Shown: positions 7,528-17,609, counted from the stretch's first letter. The stretch is DNA of 64,000 bases from Blautia sp900556555 (GCA_964250615.1 CAXUGM010000014.1); one strand, 5' to 3'. The notes: generated by a model from the letters alone, not told the origin. A program made the numbers and translations.

Positions 7528-8879
7528 TCTGTTTTCCTCTTCATTCTGGCAATGAAAAATCCGTCACACTGATGTACCCCCGGCAATAACTGGAGGTATC
7601 CTTTTGCGGTTGTCTCGCTCTGTAATTCTTTACAAAGATACGGATCCAGGCTTTCTAACTCATATGGAAAGTGCTCCGTAAACCATTTCACATTATCCAG
7701 ATTTTCTTCGTTTGTTATGGTACAGGTACTGTAAATCAAAGTTCCTCCCGGCTTCACATACGTAGATGCCTGTTCCAGAATCTGCCTCTGCAATCCGGCA
7801 AGCTCCTGAATCTTTGCCGGATTCATTTTGTATTTGATATCTGTTTTTCTTCCCATGACACCAAGGCCGGAGCAAGGTACATCTGCAATGAGAATATCTG
7901 CTTTTTCCAATGAATCGCTGTCTAGCTGCGAAGCATCTTTTTCACTCACCACAACATTTAAAAAGCTTTGGCGGATGGCATTTTCACGGATCAAATCTGT
8001 TTTGCTTCTGCTGATGTCTCTGGCATCTACTCTTCCTGTTCCCTTTAATTTATCTGCAATACACAAGGTTTTTCCACCTGGTGCAGCACACAGATCAATA
8101 ACATAATCGCCCTCTTTTGGATCTGCAATATCTCCTACCAGCATGGAACTGACATCCTGCACCTGGACAGTACCCATACGGAAAGCTTCCAAAGCAGGAA
8201 GATAGTCATAATTTTTCAAATAATAGGCATTTTCTATATACGGTGCCTTTTCCACAGTTACCTGCTGTCTTTCCAGGCTCTCTAACACGGCTTTTTTATC
8301 TACCAGATATTCCCGTATCCGGATAGTGGTCGGTTTTTCTTTCAGAAAAGATTCCAGCATTTTCTCTGTTTTTTCAAATCCGTACTGCTCCAGGAATCTC
8401 TGCACAAGCCATTTTGGCATGGAATAAATCACAGAAAGATATTCTTCTGGCTGGTCTTTTCCTGGAAAGCGGATACTGCCATATTCTCTTGCAATTTTTC
8501 TCAGCACGCCATTGACAAACCCTGTAAGATTATAAAATCCTTTTTTCCTTGCCAGCTTCACCGCTTCATTGCACACCGCACTGTCCGGCACGCTGTCCAT
8601 ATAAAGTATCTGATACACACTGCTTCTTAACAGTTCACGGATGACCGGCTTCATTTTTTCTGCCGGAACAGTAGAAAACTGGTTCAGGATATAGTCCAGG
8701 CGGATTTTATATTCCAGAGTCCCCTCACATACTCTGGTAATAAAAGCTCTCTCCTGTTTTTCCAGATACTGGTATTTTTCCAGGGTACTGCGGATAACCA
8801 GATGACTATACTGTCCTTCTTTATTTACTTCCAGCAAAATTCCCAGAATCAATTCTCTTGTATTTACCTGATGATTCAT
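7515..8879 (-). CDS. rsmB: 16S rRNA (cytosine-967-C5)-methyltransferase RsmB
   Basis: A protein of 454 residues with an N-terminal NusB-like RNA-binding domain (about 1-140) and a C-terminal SAM-dependent methyltransferase. DLCAAPGGKT is the SAM-binding loop, and DVPCSGLGVMGRK and YSTCTITNEEN carry the two catalytic cysteines. The start MNHQVNTREL is preceded by GGGGAG. A longer in-frame reading adds 91 residues that overlap fmt and do not resemble the family, so I reject it. It sits between fmt and rlmN in a translation-related run. Confidence 0.95.
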   Translation of the reverse strand: MNHQVNTRELILGILLEVNKEGQYSHLVIRSTLEKYQYLEKQERAFITRVCEGTLEYKIRLDYILNQFSTVPAEKMKPVIRELLRSSVYQILYMDSVPDSAVCNEAVKLARKKGFYNLTGFVNGVLRKIAREYGSIRFPGKDQPEEYLSVIYSMPKWLVQRFLEQYGFEKTEKMLESFLKEKPTTIRIREYLVDKKAVLESLERQQVTVEKAPYIENAYYLKNYDYLPALEAFRMGTVQVQDVSSMLVGDIADPKEGDYVIDLCAAPGGKTLCIADKLKGTGRVDARDISRSKTDLIRENAIRQSFLNVVVSEKDASQLDSDSLEKADILIADVPCSGLGVMGRKTDIKYKMNPAKIQELAGLQRQILEQASTYVKPGGTLIYSTCTITNEENLDNVKWFTEHFPYELESLDPYLCKELQSETTAKGYLQLLPGVHQCDGFFIARMKRKTEWNA

Positions 8880-8908
8880 CTGTTTTTCACTCCCCTTATC
8901 AAGTCTTG

Positions 8909-9841
8909 TCAGCCAAGGCTTTCTCCCTCTGCCAGGGCATAACCTCTTAAAAAGGATGACGTATCCATACGTTTTTTCCCTTCTAACTGTAACTCCTGAA
9001 TCTCTAACATCCCCTGTCCGGTCTGCACTGCAAGGCTGTCTTTTGTGACCTTTACAATCTGTCCCGGATTCATTTGTGATGTTTCCAAAAGCACCTTTGC
9101 TTTCCATAATTTTAAGGTTTTTCCATGTACTTTGGTGTAAGCACTTGGCCATGGATTTAATCCCCGGATCAACTGTTCAATCTCTTTAGCAGACTTCTTC
9201 CAGTCTACTTCTCCCATCTTTTTGTCAATCATTTTTGCATAAGGCGTGGTACTTTCTTCCGGCTGTTTTTTCCGCACGGCTTTTCCTTCTTCCAGGTCTC
9301 TTAGTACCTTTACGCACAGCTTTGCGCCTGTATGGCTCAGCTTATCAAATAAACTTCCGCCTGTCTCATCTTCTGCAATAGGAACCACGGCTTTTTCAAT
9401 CATATCACCGGTATCAATTCCTTCATCCATCTGCATAATGGTAACACCGGACTCCTTATCTCCATTAATAACTGCCCACTGAATCGGTGCTGCCCCTCTG
9501 TAAGCAGGAAGCAAAGATGCATGCACATTGATGCATCCATACTTGGGCATTTCCAGGATTTCTTTTGTAATAATCTGTCCAAAAGCAGCTACAACCATGA
9601 CATCTGGTTTCAGACTTCTAAGCAATTCTACAAATTCCGGTTCTCTCACTTTTTTCGGCTGATATACCGGAAGATTATATTTCAGAGCAGTTTCTTTCAC
9701 TGGTGTAGGCATCATGGTTTTTCCCCTGCCCTTAGGCTTATCCGGCTGAGTTACCACTCCTGCTACTTCGTGTCCTGCTTTTACAATTTCCTCCAGAGTT
9801 CCTGTGGCGAAATCCGGAGTTCCCATAAAGATTACTCTCAT
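8909..9841 (-). CDS. fmt: Methionyl-tRNA formyltransferase
   Basis: A protein of 310 residues that formylates initiator methionyl-tRNA using 10-formyl-tetrahydrofolate. The catalytic NVHASLLPAYRGAAP segment (about 108-122) and the DTGDM loop are present, followed by the C-terminal OB-like tRNA-binding domain (about 205-310). It overlaps def by the ATGA coupling arrangement. def and fmt as neighbours is the usual bacterial pairing, since the deformylase removes the group that Fmt adds. Confidence 0.97.
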   Translation of the reverse strand: MRVIFMGTPDFATGTLEEIVKAGHEVAGVVTQPDKPKGRGKTMMPTPVKETALKYNLPVYQPKKVREPEFVELLRSLKPDVMVVAAFGQIITKEILEMPKYGCINVHASLLPAYRGAAPIQWAVINGDKESGVTIMQMDEGIDTGDMIEKAVVPIAEDETGGSLFDKLSHTGAKLCVKVLRDLEEGKAVRKKQPEESTTPYAKMIDKKMGEVDWKKSAKEIEQLIRGLNPWPSAYTKVHGKTLKLWKAKVLLETSQMNPGQIVKVTKDSLAVQTGQGMLEIQELQLEGKKRMDTSSFLRGYALAEGESLG

Positions 9842-10317
9842 TCGTCATCCTCCTCATAACTTGTGCGGCGCAGTTCTCCTTCCACCAGTTCTGTATAAAG
9901 TCTTCCGTGAAGATGGTCTACTTCGTGGCAGATTGCTCTTGCCAGAAGCTCCTCCCCTTCCAGAATAAACTCTTCCATGTTCTCATTGAGAGCTTTGACT
10001 TTTACATACTTGGGTCTGGTAACTGTTCCTGACATTCCCGGAACACTTAAACAACCCTCATCCCCTGTCTGAGAACCTGAGGTTTCTAATATTTCCGGAT
10101 TAATCAGCACATGAGGATCATCTCCTGTTGTATCGATTACCACGATCTGTTTCAGCATTCCCACCTGTGGGCCTGCCAGTCCAACACCATAAGCATCATA
10201 CATGGTATCGAACATATCATCAATTAATTCCTGAATTTTTGGTGTCATTTTTTCTATTTTCCTGCATTCTTTTTCTAAAATACTGTCTCCCTGTGTTCTG
10301 ATTTTTCTAATAGCCAT
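9838..10317 (-). CDS. def: Peptide deformylase
   Basis: A metallohydrolase of 159 residues that removes the N-formyl group from nascent proteins. All three family motifs are present: GVGLAGPQVG, EGCLSVP (metal-binding Cys) and HEVDHLHG (metal-binding His pair and catalytic Glu). I use MAIRKIRTQG as start, with an AAAGGAGAGAAAAC ribosome site. A longer in-frame start would overlap priA. The C-terminal acidic tail EEDDE is short. It is coupled to fmt by a 4-base overlap. Confidence 0.96.
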   Translation of the reverse strand: MAIRKIRTQGDSILEKECRKIEKMTPKIQELIDDMFDTMYDAYGVGLAGPQVGMLKQIVVIDTTGDDPHVLINPEILETSGSQTGDEGCLSVPGMSGTVTRPKYVKVKALNENMEEFILEGEELLARAICHEVDHLHGRLYTELVEGELRRTSYEEDDE

Positions 10318-10336
10318 TGTTTTCTCTCCTTTATCT

Positions 10337-12562
10337 CTAAACGTTAAAATCAAACTGTATATAAATTTTACGGAATCCGCTGTTTACGGAAATATATTTT
10401 TCCAAGGCATTCTTTATTTTTACCAGAATCTCCCTTTCAGGATGCCGCATATAAAGTACCATTTTGTAGAGATCCTGCACCTTCGCTACTGCCTCCGGTG
10501 CTGGTCCTATGAGGATTAAATCCTGTTTTTTATAAATAGATTCTATATATTTTCTGATATATTCCATTGCTTTTCCAAGAAACTCTTCGTCATCGCAGGC
10601 TCCTCTTATTGCTGCCATAGCGGCTGCCGGAGGATAGTCAAGAAGCATTCGGTATCCCATCTCTGCCTCATAAAACTGCTCATAATCCTGTGCTGCGGCT
10701 GCCTGGATACTGTAATGCTCCGGGTTATAAGTCTGAATCACAGCCTCTCCCGGTTTTTCCCCTCTTCCGGCTCTTCCCACAGCCTGCAAAAGAAGCTGAA
10801 AGGTTTTCTCGGCTGCACGGTAATCTTCGCTATGCAGGGATAAATCTGCTGCCAGCACCCCCACCAGCGTTACCTTGGGGAAATCATGCCCTTTTACAAT
10901 CATCTGGGTGCCTATGAGAATATCTGCTTCATGAGCCGCAAAGGCTGACAGAATGTTCTCGTGGTCATCTTTTTTCCTGGTTGTGTCAGCATCCATTCTA
11001 AGAACTCTGGCACCTGGAAAACTTTTCTGTACCAAAGTTTCAATCTGCTGTGTCCCTGCCTTAAACCCTCCAATATAGGGAGAACCACATACGGGGCACT
11101 GCTTCACCTGCAAGGTCTCATAACCGCAGTAATGACAAATTAACTTTCCGTTTCTATGAGCCGTAAGAGACACATCACAGTGTGGGCATTTCATCACATG
11201 CCCACAGGAACGGCAGCTTACAAAACCAGTATAACCCCTCCTGTTCAGAAATAAAAGTACCTGCTCTTTTTTCTTTAGCCTGTCTTTTATTTTTTCTGTA
11301 AGCACACTGCTGAAGATGGAGCGGTTTCCTGTCTTTAATTCTTCTCGCAGATCAACAACAGAAACATCCGGCAGACTTCTTCCCGCATATCTCTGCTCCA
11401 GGAAAACCAGTTTAAATTCCCCTGTTTTTCCCCGGTAATAACTCTCCACACTCGGAGATGCAGAGCCTAAAACCACCTGGGCTCCTTCCATCCGTGCCCG
11501 CTCTATTGCTGTTTCCCTAGCATGATAGCAGGGCGTTTTTTCACTTTTATAAGAACTTTCATGCTCCTCATCTATCAGTATCAGTCCAAGGTTTGGAAAG
11601 GGTGTAAAAAGTGCAGAACGCGGCCCAATGACAATAGAAATTTCTCCTTTTTTTGCCCGTTCAAACTGATCAGAACGTTCCCCCTGGGACAATCGGGAAT
11701 TCATTACAGAGACACAATCTCCAAATCTTCCGTAAAACCTGGATACATTCTGATAGGTCAGGGCAATTTCCGGAATCAGCACAATAACCTGCCTGCCACG
11801 GGACAACACTTGGGAGATGAGTTCCATATAAACCTCTGTTTTTCCGCTGCCAGTCACACCTTTTATCAGGCATGGTCTTGGATTTTTTGTCTCCCACTCT
11901 GCAAAAATTTCGGATACTGCTTCCTTCTGAGCCGCTGTTAAGCACAAGGGCTGTACTTCCTGTACATCCTTTGGAACAGGCATGCGGTAGCAGCGTTTCG
12001 TCTCTATAGTAATCAGATTCTGTTCCTCGAAGCCTTTTACCACTCCTGCACTTACCTTCAGCACACTGTTCACATAAGAAGAATCCAGTGTTTTCTTCTC
12101 CAGCAGGGCTCTGAGCAGACGCTCCTTTGCCTTATAATGCTTCCTGACACATTCTTCCAAAAATGTTTCGCAAACCTCCTGGGAAACCACAAGACTAAGA
12201 TACTTCTTTTCTTTTGCAGATGCTTTTTCCTTCACCGGAAGCACGGTTTTCAATGCCTGGTTCATGGTCGAACCATAATTTCTGGCAATCCACCCTGCCA
12301 GGGCAATAAGCCTGGATTCAATTTCTGTTCCCTGCTCTTCTATTCCAAGAACAGGCTTTATCCTTGCCGCCTCTATTTTAGGTTTCTGGGAAATCCCTAC
12401 AATATAACCTGTAAGCTGTCTGCCGCCATTTCCAAAAGGAATCCGTACTTTTTTCCCGATTTCTACACGATTCTCCAATTCCCTGGGAATCTCATACTGA
12501 AAGGTTTTATCCAGTTTTTCCTGAGAGATATCTACAATGATATCTGCATATTGTTTTCTCAT
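10337..12562 (-). CDS. priA: Primosomal protein N' (replication restart helicase)
   Basis: A 3'-5' DNA helicase of 741 residues that restarts stalled replication forks. The N-terminal DNA-binding part (about 1-200) is followed by Walker A GVTGSGKTEVYM, the DEEH box, and two CxxC pairs per zinc site in CRSCGHVMKCPHC and CHYCGYETLQVKQCPVC. Helicase motifs V and VI (GTQMIVKGHDFP, QAVGRAGRG) follow. Length is typical. It overlaps the end of murE by 4 bases and is followed by def after 19 bases. Confidence 0.97.
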   Translation of the reverse strand: MRKQYADIIVDISQEKLDKTFQYEIPRELENRVEIGKKVRIPFGNGGRQLTGYIVGISQKPKIEAARIKPVLGIEEQGTEIESRLIALAGWIARNYGSTMNQALKTVLPVKEKASAKEKKYLSLVVSQEVCETFLEECVRKHYKAKERLLRALLEKKTLDSSYVNSVLKVSAGVVKGFEEQNLITIETKRCYRMPVPKDVQEVQPLCLTAAQKEAVSEIFAEWETKNPRPCLIKGVTGSGKTEVYMELISQVLSRGRQVIVLIPEIALTYQNVSRFYGRFGDCVSVMNSRLSQGERSDQFERAKKGEISIVIGPRSALFTPFPNLGLILIDEEHESSYKSEKTPCYHARETAIERARMEGAQVVLGSASPSVESYYRGKTGEFKLVFLEQRYAGRSLPDVSVVDLREELKTGNRSIFSSVLTEKIKDRLKKKEQVLLFLNRRGYTGFVSCRSCGHVMKCPHCDVSLTAHRNGKLICHYCGYETLQVKQCPVCGSPYIGGFKAGTQQIETLVQKSFPGARVLRMDADTTRKKDDHENILSAFAAHEADILIGTQMIVKGHDFPKVTLVGVLAADLSLHSEDYRAAEKTFQLLLQAVGRAGRGEKPGEAVIQTYNPEHYSIQAAAAQDYEQFYEAEMGYRMLLDYPPAAAMAAIRGACDDEEFLGKAMEYIRKYIESIYKKQDLILIGPAPEAVAKVQDLYKMVLYMRHPEREILVKIKNALEKYISVNSGFRKIYIQFDFNV

Positions 12563-14025
12563 TTTTGGTCTTCTTCCAAAATCTCCTGAATCAATACCCT
12601 CTCGTCCATAGGATATTTCTTGCCTTTAATTTCCTGATAGTCTTCATGGCCTTTTCCTGCAAGAACCACAATATCCCCCGGCTGTCCATGGTGGATTGCA
12701 TAGGCAATGGCTTCTTTTCTGTCTATAATTTCTACATATTTTCCATCTGTCTTACCAATGCCCACCTTGATATCATTGATAATTTCCTGTGGTTCTTCAT
12801 TGCGCGGATTATCGGAAGTAATGATAGTGAGATCTGCCAGCTTTCCTGACACCTCTCCCATCTCATAACGCCGCAGTTTTGAGCGGTTTCCACCGCATCC
12901 GAACAGACAGACCAGACGGTTCGGCTTGTATTCTTTTAAGGTTGTCAGCAGGCTTTCCAGGCTCATGGCATTGTGTGCATAATCAATCATTAAGGTAAAG
13001 TCATCTGATACCTTCACCATCTCAATTCTGCCCTTTACTTTTGCCTGTTTCAGGGCTTTCTGAATGTTTTCTTCCGTCACATTGAAATGGCGGCACACTG
13101 CAATGGCAGTCAGAGAATTATACACACTAAATTTTCCTGGAAGGTCAATTTCCACTGGAAAATCCATCAGGCCTTTTACATCATAATGAATGCCCAGAGT
13201 TCCTTTTCCTGTCACCAATTTGGTATTTTCTGCACGCAAATCTGCTTTTTCAGAAAATCCGAAGGTTTCCACTTCGCAGGTATGTCCTTCCAGAATCTGC
13301 TCCAGATGCTGGTCATCCGCATTGAAAATTCCTGTTTTGCACTGTTTAAAAAGTAATGCTTTACAACGGAGATAATCCTCAAAATCCTTATGCTCGTTAG
13401 GGCCGATATGATCTGGCTCCAGATTCGTAAAAATACCAATATCAAAGGTAAATCCTGCTGTTCTGTGAAGCATCAGCCCCTGGGAAGAAACTTCCATCAC
13501 AACACTGTCACAGCCCGCTTCAGCCATTTTTGCAAAATACTGCTGCACCAGATAAGACTCCGGTGTAGTATTTGCAGAAGGAATATGCTCTTCAGCGATG
13601 ATGGTCTCGATGGTTCCGATCAGACCAGTCTTGTGGCCTGCATTTTCCAAAATAGACTTTACAAGATACGTGGTCGTGGTTTTTCCTTTGGTTCCTGTGA
13701 TTCCAATGGTTTTCAGCTTCTTCGCAGGATAATCAAACCAGGCTGCTGAGATACATGCCATGGCATACCGGCTGTTTTCTACCTGGATCACTGTCACATC
13801 TTCCGGAACTTCCACCGCATCCTGAACCACCAGTACAGAAGCTCCTTTTTCTGCTACCTCTTTTGCATAGGCATGTCCGTCTGAGACAGCTCCTTTAATA
13901 CAGAGAAACAGTGAACCCGGCTCTGCTTTTCTGGAATCATAAACAACACTTGTGATTTCTTTATCTGTAGTACCCTGGAGGCACTGGTAATCCAAATGCT
14001 CCAGTAAGTCTTTTAATTTCTTCAT
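12559..14025 (-). CDS. murE: UDP-MurNAc-L-Ala-D-Glu:meso-diaminopimelate ligase
   Basis: A Mur ligase of 488 residues that adds the third stem-peptide residue to the peptidoglycan precursor in the cytosol. The ATP loop is GITGTKGKTTTTYL, and the carbamylated-lysine region and C-terminal domain follow. DNPR in TSDNPRNEEP is the signature for meso-diaminopimelate specificity rather than lysine, which fixes the likely cell-wall type. I start at MKKLKDLL with AGGGGAAT upstream, since the longer reading lacks a ribosome site. It is the first gene of the murE-priA-def-fmt-rsmB-rlmN-prpC-prkC operon. Confidence 0.96.
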   Translation of the reverse strand: MKKLKDLLEHLDYQCLQGTTDKEITSVVYDSRKAEPGSLFLCIKGAVSDGHAYAKEVAEKGASVLVVQDAVEVPEDVTVIQVENSRYAMACISAAWFDYPAKKLKTIGITGTKGKTTTTYLVKSILENAGHKTGLIGTIETIIAEEHIPSANTTPESYLVQQYFAKMAEAGCDSVVMEVSSQGLMLHRTAGFTFDIGIFTNLEPDHIGPNEHKDFEDYLRCKALLFKQCKTGIFNADDQHLEQILEGHTCEVETFGFSEKADLRAENTKLVTGKGTLGIHYDVKGLMDFPVEIDLPGKFSVYNSLTAIAVCRHFNVTEENIQKALKQAKVKGRIEMVKVSDDFTLMIDYAHNAMSLESLLTTLKEYKPNRLVCLFGCGGNRSKLRRYEMGEVSGKLADLTIITSDNPRNEEPQEIINDIKVGIGKTDGKYVEIIDRKEAIAYAIHHGQPGDIVVLAGKGHEDYQEIKGKKYPMDERVLIQEILEEDQK

Positions 14026-14076
14026 GATTTTTATTCCCCTTTCTTTTCTGGGTAAACCTACTTTATAGGATACCAT

Positions 14077-14107
14077 AAAAAGGGGAGAAGGGGCAAGCCC
14101 TTCTCCC
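14077..14107 (-). terminator. Rho-independent terminator after the dus gene
   Basis: GGGAGAAGGG pairs over 10 bases with CCCTTCTCCC around a short loop, followed on the minus strand by CTTTTTA. It separates the dihydrouridine synthase gene from murE, so the murE operon must start from its own promoter between 14030 and 14075. Confidence 0.85.
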
Positions 14108-14139
14108 TATTCTACATGGCTTTCCATGTTATTTCCATG

Positions 14140-15087
14140 TTATTTGCCAGGTATGCAGATTTCCAAATCCCTGAACAGACTCTCTGCTACCTGTCTGTAC
14201 TCTTCTAAATGCTGCGATTTTTTTATCTTTTTTAAGTATTTTTTATTGTCTGGAAACAGATTTCCCATAAAAAACCACAGTTCTTTCATTTTAAAAAGAA
14301 CTGCATTGTCCCCTGACATCACTTCCTCATACTTGCTGCAAAGCCTGTTATGAAACTGCTGTAATTCTTCTTTTGTAAGGAGTCCCTGTCCCTGTATCTG
14401 CCTTACCAGTGCGGGATTTACTAACATTCCTCTTCCCAGCATCACAGCCCCGGTATCCGGAAATTGTTCCATAAATCTCTTGTAATGTCCCTCTGTAAAC
14501 AAGTCTCCGTTATAGCAAAGAGGATGGTTACTCTGTGCTTCTGCTGCTTTGTAAATCTCCATCCTTGGAGTATTTTTATAATAATCCGTCTGCACCCTTG
14601 GATGTATAATTAATTCTTCCAGAGGGTATTGATTATATAATTCCAATAACCGCCCAAACTCCTCCGGCTCTGATTTTCCAATCCTTGTTTTAATCGAAAT
14701 CTTCATATCAAGCTGTCCGAAAACCTCTTCTAGAAAGCGGTCTAATTCCTCTGGAAATTCCAGAAATCCAGAACCTTTTTTCTTAGAAACCACTGTCCCG
14801 GAAGGGCATCCCAGATTCAGATTTACTTCTTCATAACCATACTCCTGAAGATTTTTTGCTGTTTTGATAAAGTCCGCTGCACAATTCGTAAGAATCTGAG
14901 GCACCAAGGGTACATCCTTGTTATGTTCCGGCAATACATCCTTATTTTCTCTTGGTGTCATGGCTTTTTTCTGACTGGGTGTGAGAAACGGGGTAAAATA
15001 TTTATCCATACCGGGAAAACATTCCCTGTGAATTCCCCGATATACATATCCTGTAATTCCCTCCATAGGGGCGAAATAATACTTCAT
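14140..15087 (-). CDS. tRNA-dihydrouridine synthase family protein
   Basis: An FMN-dependent TIM-barrel enzyme of 315 residues expected to reduce uridines in tRNA. The N terminus MKYYFAPMEGITGYVYR is the Dus substrate and FMN loop, the catalytic cysteine is in LNLGCPSGTV, and IHPRVQTDYY provides the FMN phosphate region. It resembles the short Dus-like proteins common in clostridia rather than DusB next to the transcription factor genes, so target position is not assigned. It is a single gene between a terminator and the sensor kinase. Confidence 0.88.
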   Translation of the reverse strand: MKYYFAPMEGITGYVYRGIHRECFPGMDKYFTPFLTPSQKKAMTPRENKDVLPEHNKDVPLVPQILTNCAADFIKTAKNLQEYGYEEVNLNLGCPSGTVVSKKKGSGFLEFPEELDRFLEEVFGQLDMKISIKTRIGKSEPEEFGRLLELYNQYPLEELIIHPRVQTDYYKNTPRMEIYKAAEAQSNHPLCYNGDLFTEGHYKRFMEQFPDTGAVMLGRGMLVNPALVRQIQGQGLLTKEELQQFHNRLCSKYEEVMSGDNAVLFKMKELWFFMGNLFPDNKKYLKKIKKSQHLEEYRQVAESLFRDLEICIPGK

Positions 15088-15168
15088 TTTTTGTCTCCTT
15101 CAATATTTCAGATATCTCTGATTTTACATCATCAACCTTTCTTTGTATATCAAAAATTTTTCCCTTAC

Positions 15169-16770
15169 CTATGCTTCTGTTTTTTGAGGTTTCTCAACAT
15201 AAGGAAACTCCAGATTCACCTTAAACAAATCCCCGTCAAGCTCAATTTCCAGGCTTCCTCCCATATTCCGTACATAGCTGGATGAAATGGCAAGACCCAG
15301 TCCATGTCCCTGGGTTGTTCTGGCCTTATCCCCCCGGACAAAACGCTCCATAATTTCCTCTGGGGCAAAATCCATTTCGTAAGAAGCAATATTCTTGATG
15401 CATGCCCGAATTTTATTTCCACTCTTTTGTGCCTCCACATAGATTCTGGTGTCAGCCAGGGAATATTTCAGGGCATTTTCCAGAAGATTCTGTACCACCC
15501 GGTACATCTTGCCGTTATCTCCCAGAAACAGCAGTGGTTCCTGGGAAAAATTTGTCCGGATCACGTTCTCACTGGCCTTGATCTGATCTTCCATATCCCC
15601 CAGTGTCTGCTCCAGCAGTTTCCGCATATCCAACACTTCCATGGTCAGCTGCTCCACATTGCTGGTAGCTTTCGATAAATCAAACAAGTCCTGTATCATA
15701 TTTTTCATCTGTTCCTGCTTCATGGAAATCACATCCACATAATCCCTGGCAGCATCACTTAATTCTTCTTTTTTCAGCAAATCCGTATATCCCACCATAG
15801 AAGTAAGAGGCGTCTTCAAATCATGGGACATATTCGTAATCAAATCTACTTTCAAACGCTCTGCCTGCATCTGTTTTTCCACACTTTTCTTCATGGCTTC
15901 TTCCACATGTGCCAGATTCTGGTCTGTTTCATACAAAAAGGATTTTTCTGTCAGCCGCAATCCTTCAGGTATGGATTCTCCTTCAGACATAGCCTGAATC
16001 TGCTGTACCAAAAGTCCCGTATCATGTGTCAAAGGATTGGAAAACCAAAGTCTTAACAAGATGATATCTACCAGCAAAAGTCCTGCTCCTATGGGAAGAA
16101 ATTCCGTATCTCCGTACTGTAAAAAATTCACTAAAAAAACCAGAGACAGTACACTCTGCACCGTTACTGCCAGGACAAATCCTACTTTTTGATGCTTATG
16201 AATCTGTTCCTCCAGAGGTGTTTTCTCCCTGTAAAGCCGGATTCTTTTGTAGATATAAGAAGTATCTTTAAACGTTCCAAAAACCAGGCGACGGTAAAGA
16301 AAAAGCAGACATCCATATAGCAAAAATAAAAATAGAAAGCACTTGCTTGCAAATAAAAAAATCGAATAGGGATTATCCACCACACATCCCAGTGCATACA
16401 GATCTTTTCCGCTGACATCTGCACTTGTCATAACGGTCATCCACCCGCCAAACAGAGCACCTGCGGCATAGAATTCTACAGAAATCTTATCTCCTTTGCA
16501 GGGCTTTAGTTTCTCCTTTGTCATTTCTTGTTTCCGGTACGCATTTCCTTTTATAACTGCCCAGATTCCTGCAACAAAGGCAAATACTGTCTCACCAAAT
16601 GCCGCATAGGATAACCATTGAATTTTGACCGTGGACCAGGGCGTCATTGCTACCGTGCTGTAATTCCAGTGCATGAGTGCCAGAGCCAATGCTACCGGTG
16701 TCAGCATTCCTGCTGCCCAGAGCAGGCGTTTTTCCTGTTTTTCACTTAACTTTTTCAATTTTATATCCAA
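15169..16770 (-). CDS. Sensor histidine kinase
   Basis: A membrane kinase of 533 residues. About five hydrophobic helices occupy the first 240 residues (including near 15-35, 45-70, 95-115, 125-155 and 200-245). A HisKA domain with NMSHDLKTPLTSMVGYTDLL follows, where the His is the phosphorylated residue. The ATPase domain has QNLLENALKYS and GHGLGLAISSSYV. It overlaps its response regulator by 29 bases. The N-terminal part is not a recognisable ligand-binding domain, so the signal is unknown. The layout resembles VanS-like kinases responding to envelope stress, which is inference. Confidence 0.92.
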   Translation of the reverse strand: MDIKLKKLSEKQEKRLLWAAGMLTPVALALALMHWNYSTVAMTPWSTVKIQWLSYAAFGETVFAFVAGIWAVIKGNAYRKQEMTKEKLKPCKGDKISVEFYAAGALFGGWMTVMTSADVSGKDLYALGCVVDNPYSIFLFASKCFLFLFLLYGCLLFLYRRLVFGTFKDTSYIYKRIRLYREKTPLEEQIHKHQKVGFVLAVTVQSVLSLVFLVNFLQYGDTEFLPIGAGLLLVDIILLRLWFSNPLTHDTGLLVQQIQAMSEGESIPEGLRLTEKSFLYETDQNLAHVEEAMKKSVEKQMQAERLKVDLITNMSHDLKTPLTSMVGYTDLLKKEELSDAARDYVDVISMKQEQMKNMIQDLFDLSKATSNVEQLTMEVLDMRKLLEQTLGDMEDQIKASENVIRTNFSQEPLLFLGDNGKMYRVVQNLLENALKYSLADTRIYVEAQKSGNKIRACIKNIASYEMDFAPEEIMERFVRGDKARTTQGHGLGLAISSSYVRNMGGSLEIELDGDLFKVNLEFPYVEKPQKTEA

Positions 16771-17446
16771 TACCCCACACCACCTTTAAATATTTGGGAT
16801 TTTTCGGCGTAATCTCAATCTTTTCCCTGATACGCCGGATATGTACCATCACAGTATTTTCTACACTGTACGCATCTTCCTGCCATACTTTTTCGTAGAT
16901 TTCTTCTGCTGAAAACACATATCCCGGATGATTCATAAGCAGCTCCAGAATTTTATATTCCGTTGCTGTCAAATGCACTTCCTCTCCGTCTACGGTAACA
17001 TTTTTCTTATTTTTGTTTAATACCAGTCCTCCGTTTACCAATTTCTCCTCTTTTCCTGTTCCCAACGCAGCACCAAGAGAAAAATACCGGCGAAGCTGAG
17101 ATTTCACTCTTGCCATCAGTTCTGCTGTATTATAAGGCTTTGTCACATAATCATCTGCTCCCATAGAAAGCCCCAGTACTTTATCGCTTTCTTCTGTTTT
17201 TGCAGATAACATGATGATAGGAATGTTGTTTTTTTCCCGGATTTTCATAAGTGCGGCAAGTCCATTTAACTTTGGCATCATGACATCCAGAAGAATAAGA
17301 TGAATCTTCTTCTGCATCAGAAGTTCCATGGCTTCCATGCCGTCATAGGCCTTGTAAACCCCATATCCCTCCAATTCCAGAAGTTTTCCAAGAGACTTTA
17401 CAATTTCCCTGTCGTCATCTACTATTAAGATGTTATAGGTTTCCAT
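16742..17446 (-). CDS. OmpR/PhoB-family response regulator
   Basis: A regulator of 234 residues, partner of the overlapping histidine kinase. The receiver domain (about 3-118) has the acidic pair DDD at 10-12, the phosphoacceptor Asp in LLDVMMPKLNG near 54 and the Lys in KPYNTAEL. The C-terminal winged helix (about 140-232) shows the LTATEYKILELLMNHPGYVFS signature and the recognition helix VMVHIRRIREKI. Targets cannot be read from the sequence; autoregulation is likely. Confidence 0.94.
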   Translation of the reverse strand: METYNILIVDDDREIVKSLGKLLELEGYGVYKAYDGMEAMELLMQKKIHLILLDVMMPKLNGLAALMKIREKNNIPIIMLSAKTEESDKVLGLSMGADDYVTKPYNTAELMARVKSQLRRYFSLGAALGTGKEEKLVNGGLVLNKNKKNVTVDGEEVHLTATEYKILELLMNHPGYVFSAEEIYEKVWQEDAYSVENTVMVHIRRIREKIEITPKNPKYLKVVWGIGYKIEKVK

Positions 17447-17553
17447 AATGCGTTCCTTTCTTGTTTTCTATATTGGCTATTATAGCAGAGGAATCAAAGA
17501 TTTTTTCAGAGAAAAAATGACATTTTTCTTACAATTCACATTTTCAAACACAA

Positions 17554-17596
17554 AACCTCCGGGAATACCCTGTCACTTCACAGGCTCCCGGAGGTT
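17554..17596 (-). terminator. Rho-independent terminator after the 17610-19631 operon
   Basis: AACCTCCGGGA and TCCCGGAGGTT form an 11-bp perfect stem. A secondary CCTGTGAAGTGACAGG hairpin sits in the loop, and a T-rich tail (TTTTGTGTTT) follows on the minus strand. Confidence 0.75.
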
Positions 17597-17609
17597 CTTT
17601 CTGTGTATT

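Noticed and set aside
7515..9152. A 91-residue N-terminal extension of RsmB
   Set aside because: It overlaps fmt, lacks homology to the family, and the internal ATG has a good ribosome site.
14026..14075. A specific promoter for the murE operon
   Set aside because: TATAAA and TATCCT boxes are present but no -35 at proper spacing is convincing apart from one overlapping the terminator stem.
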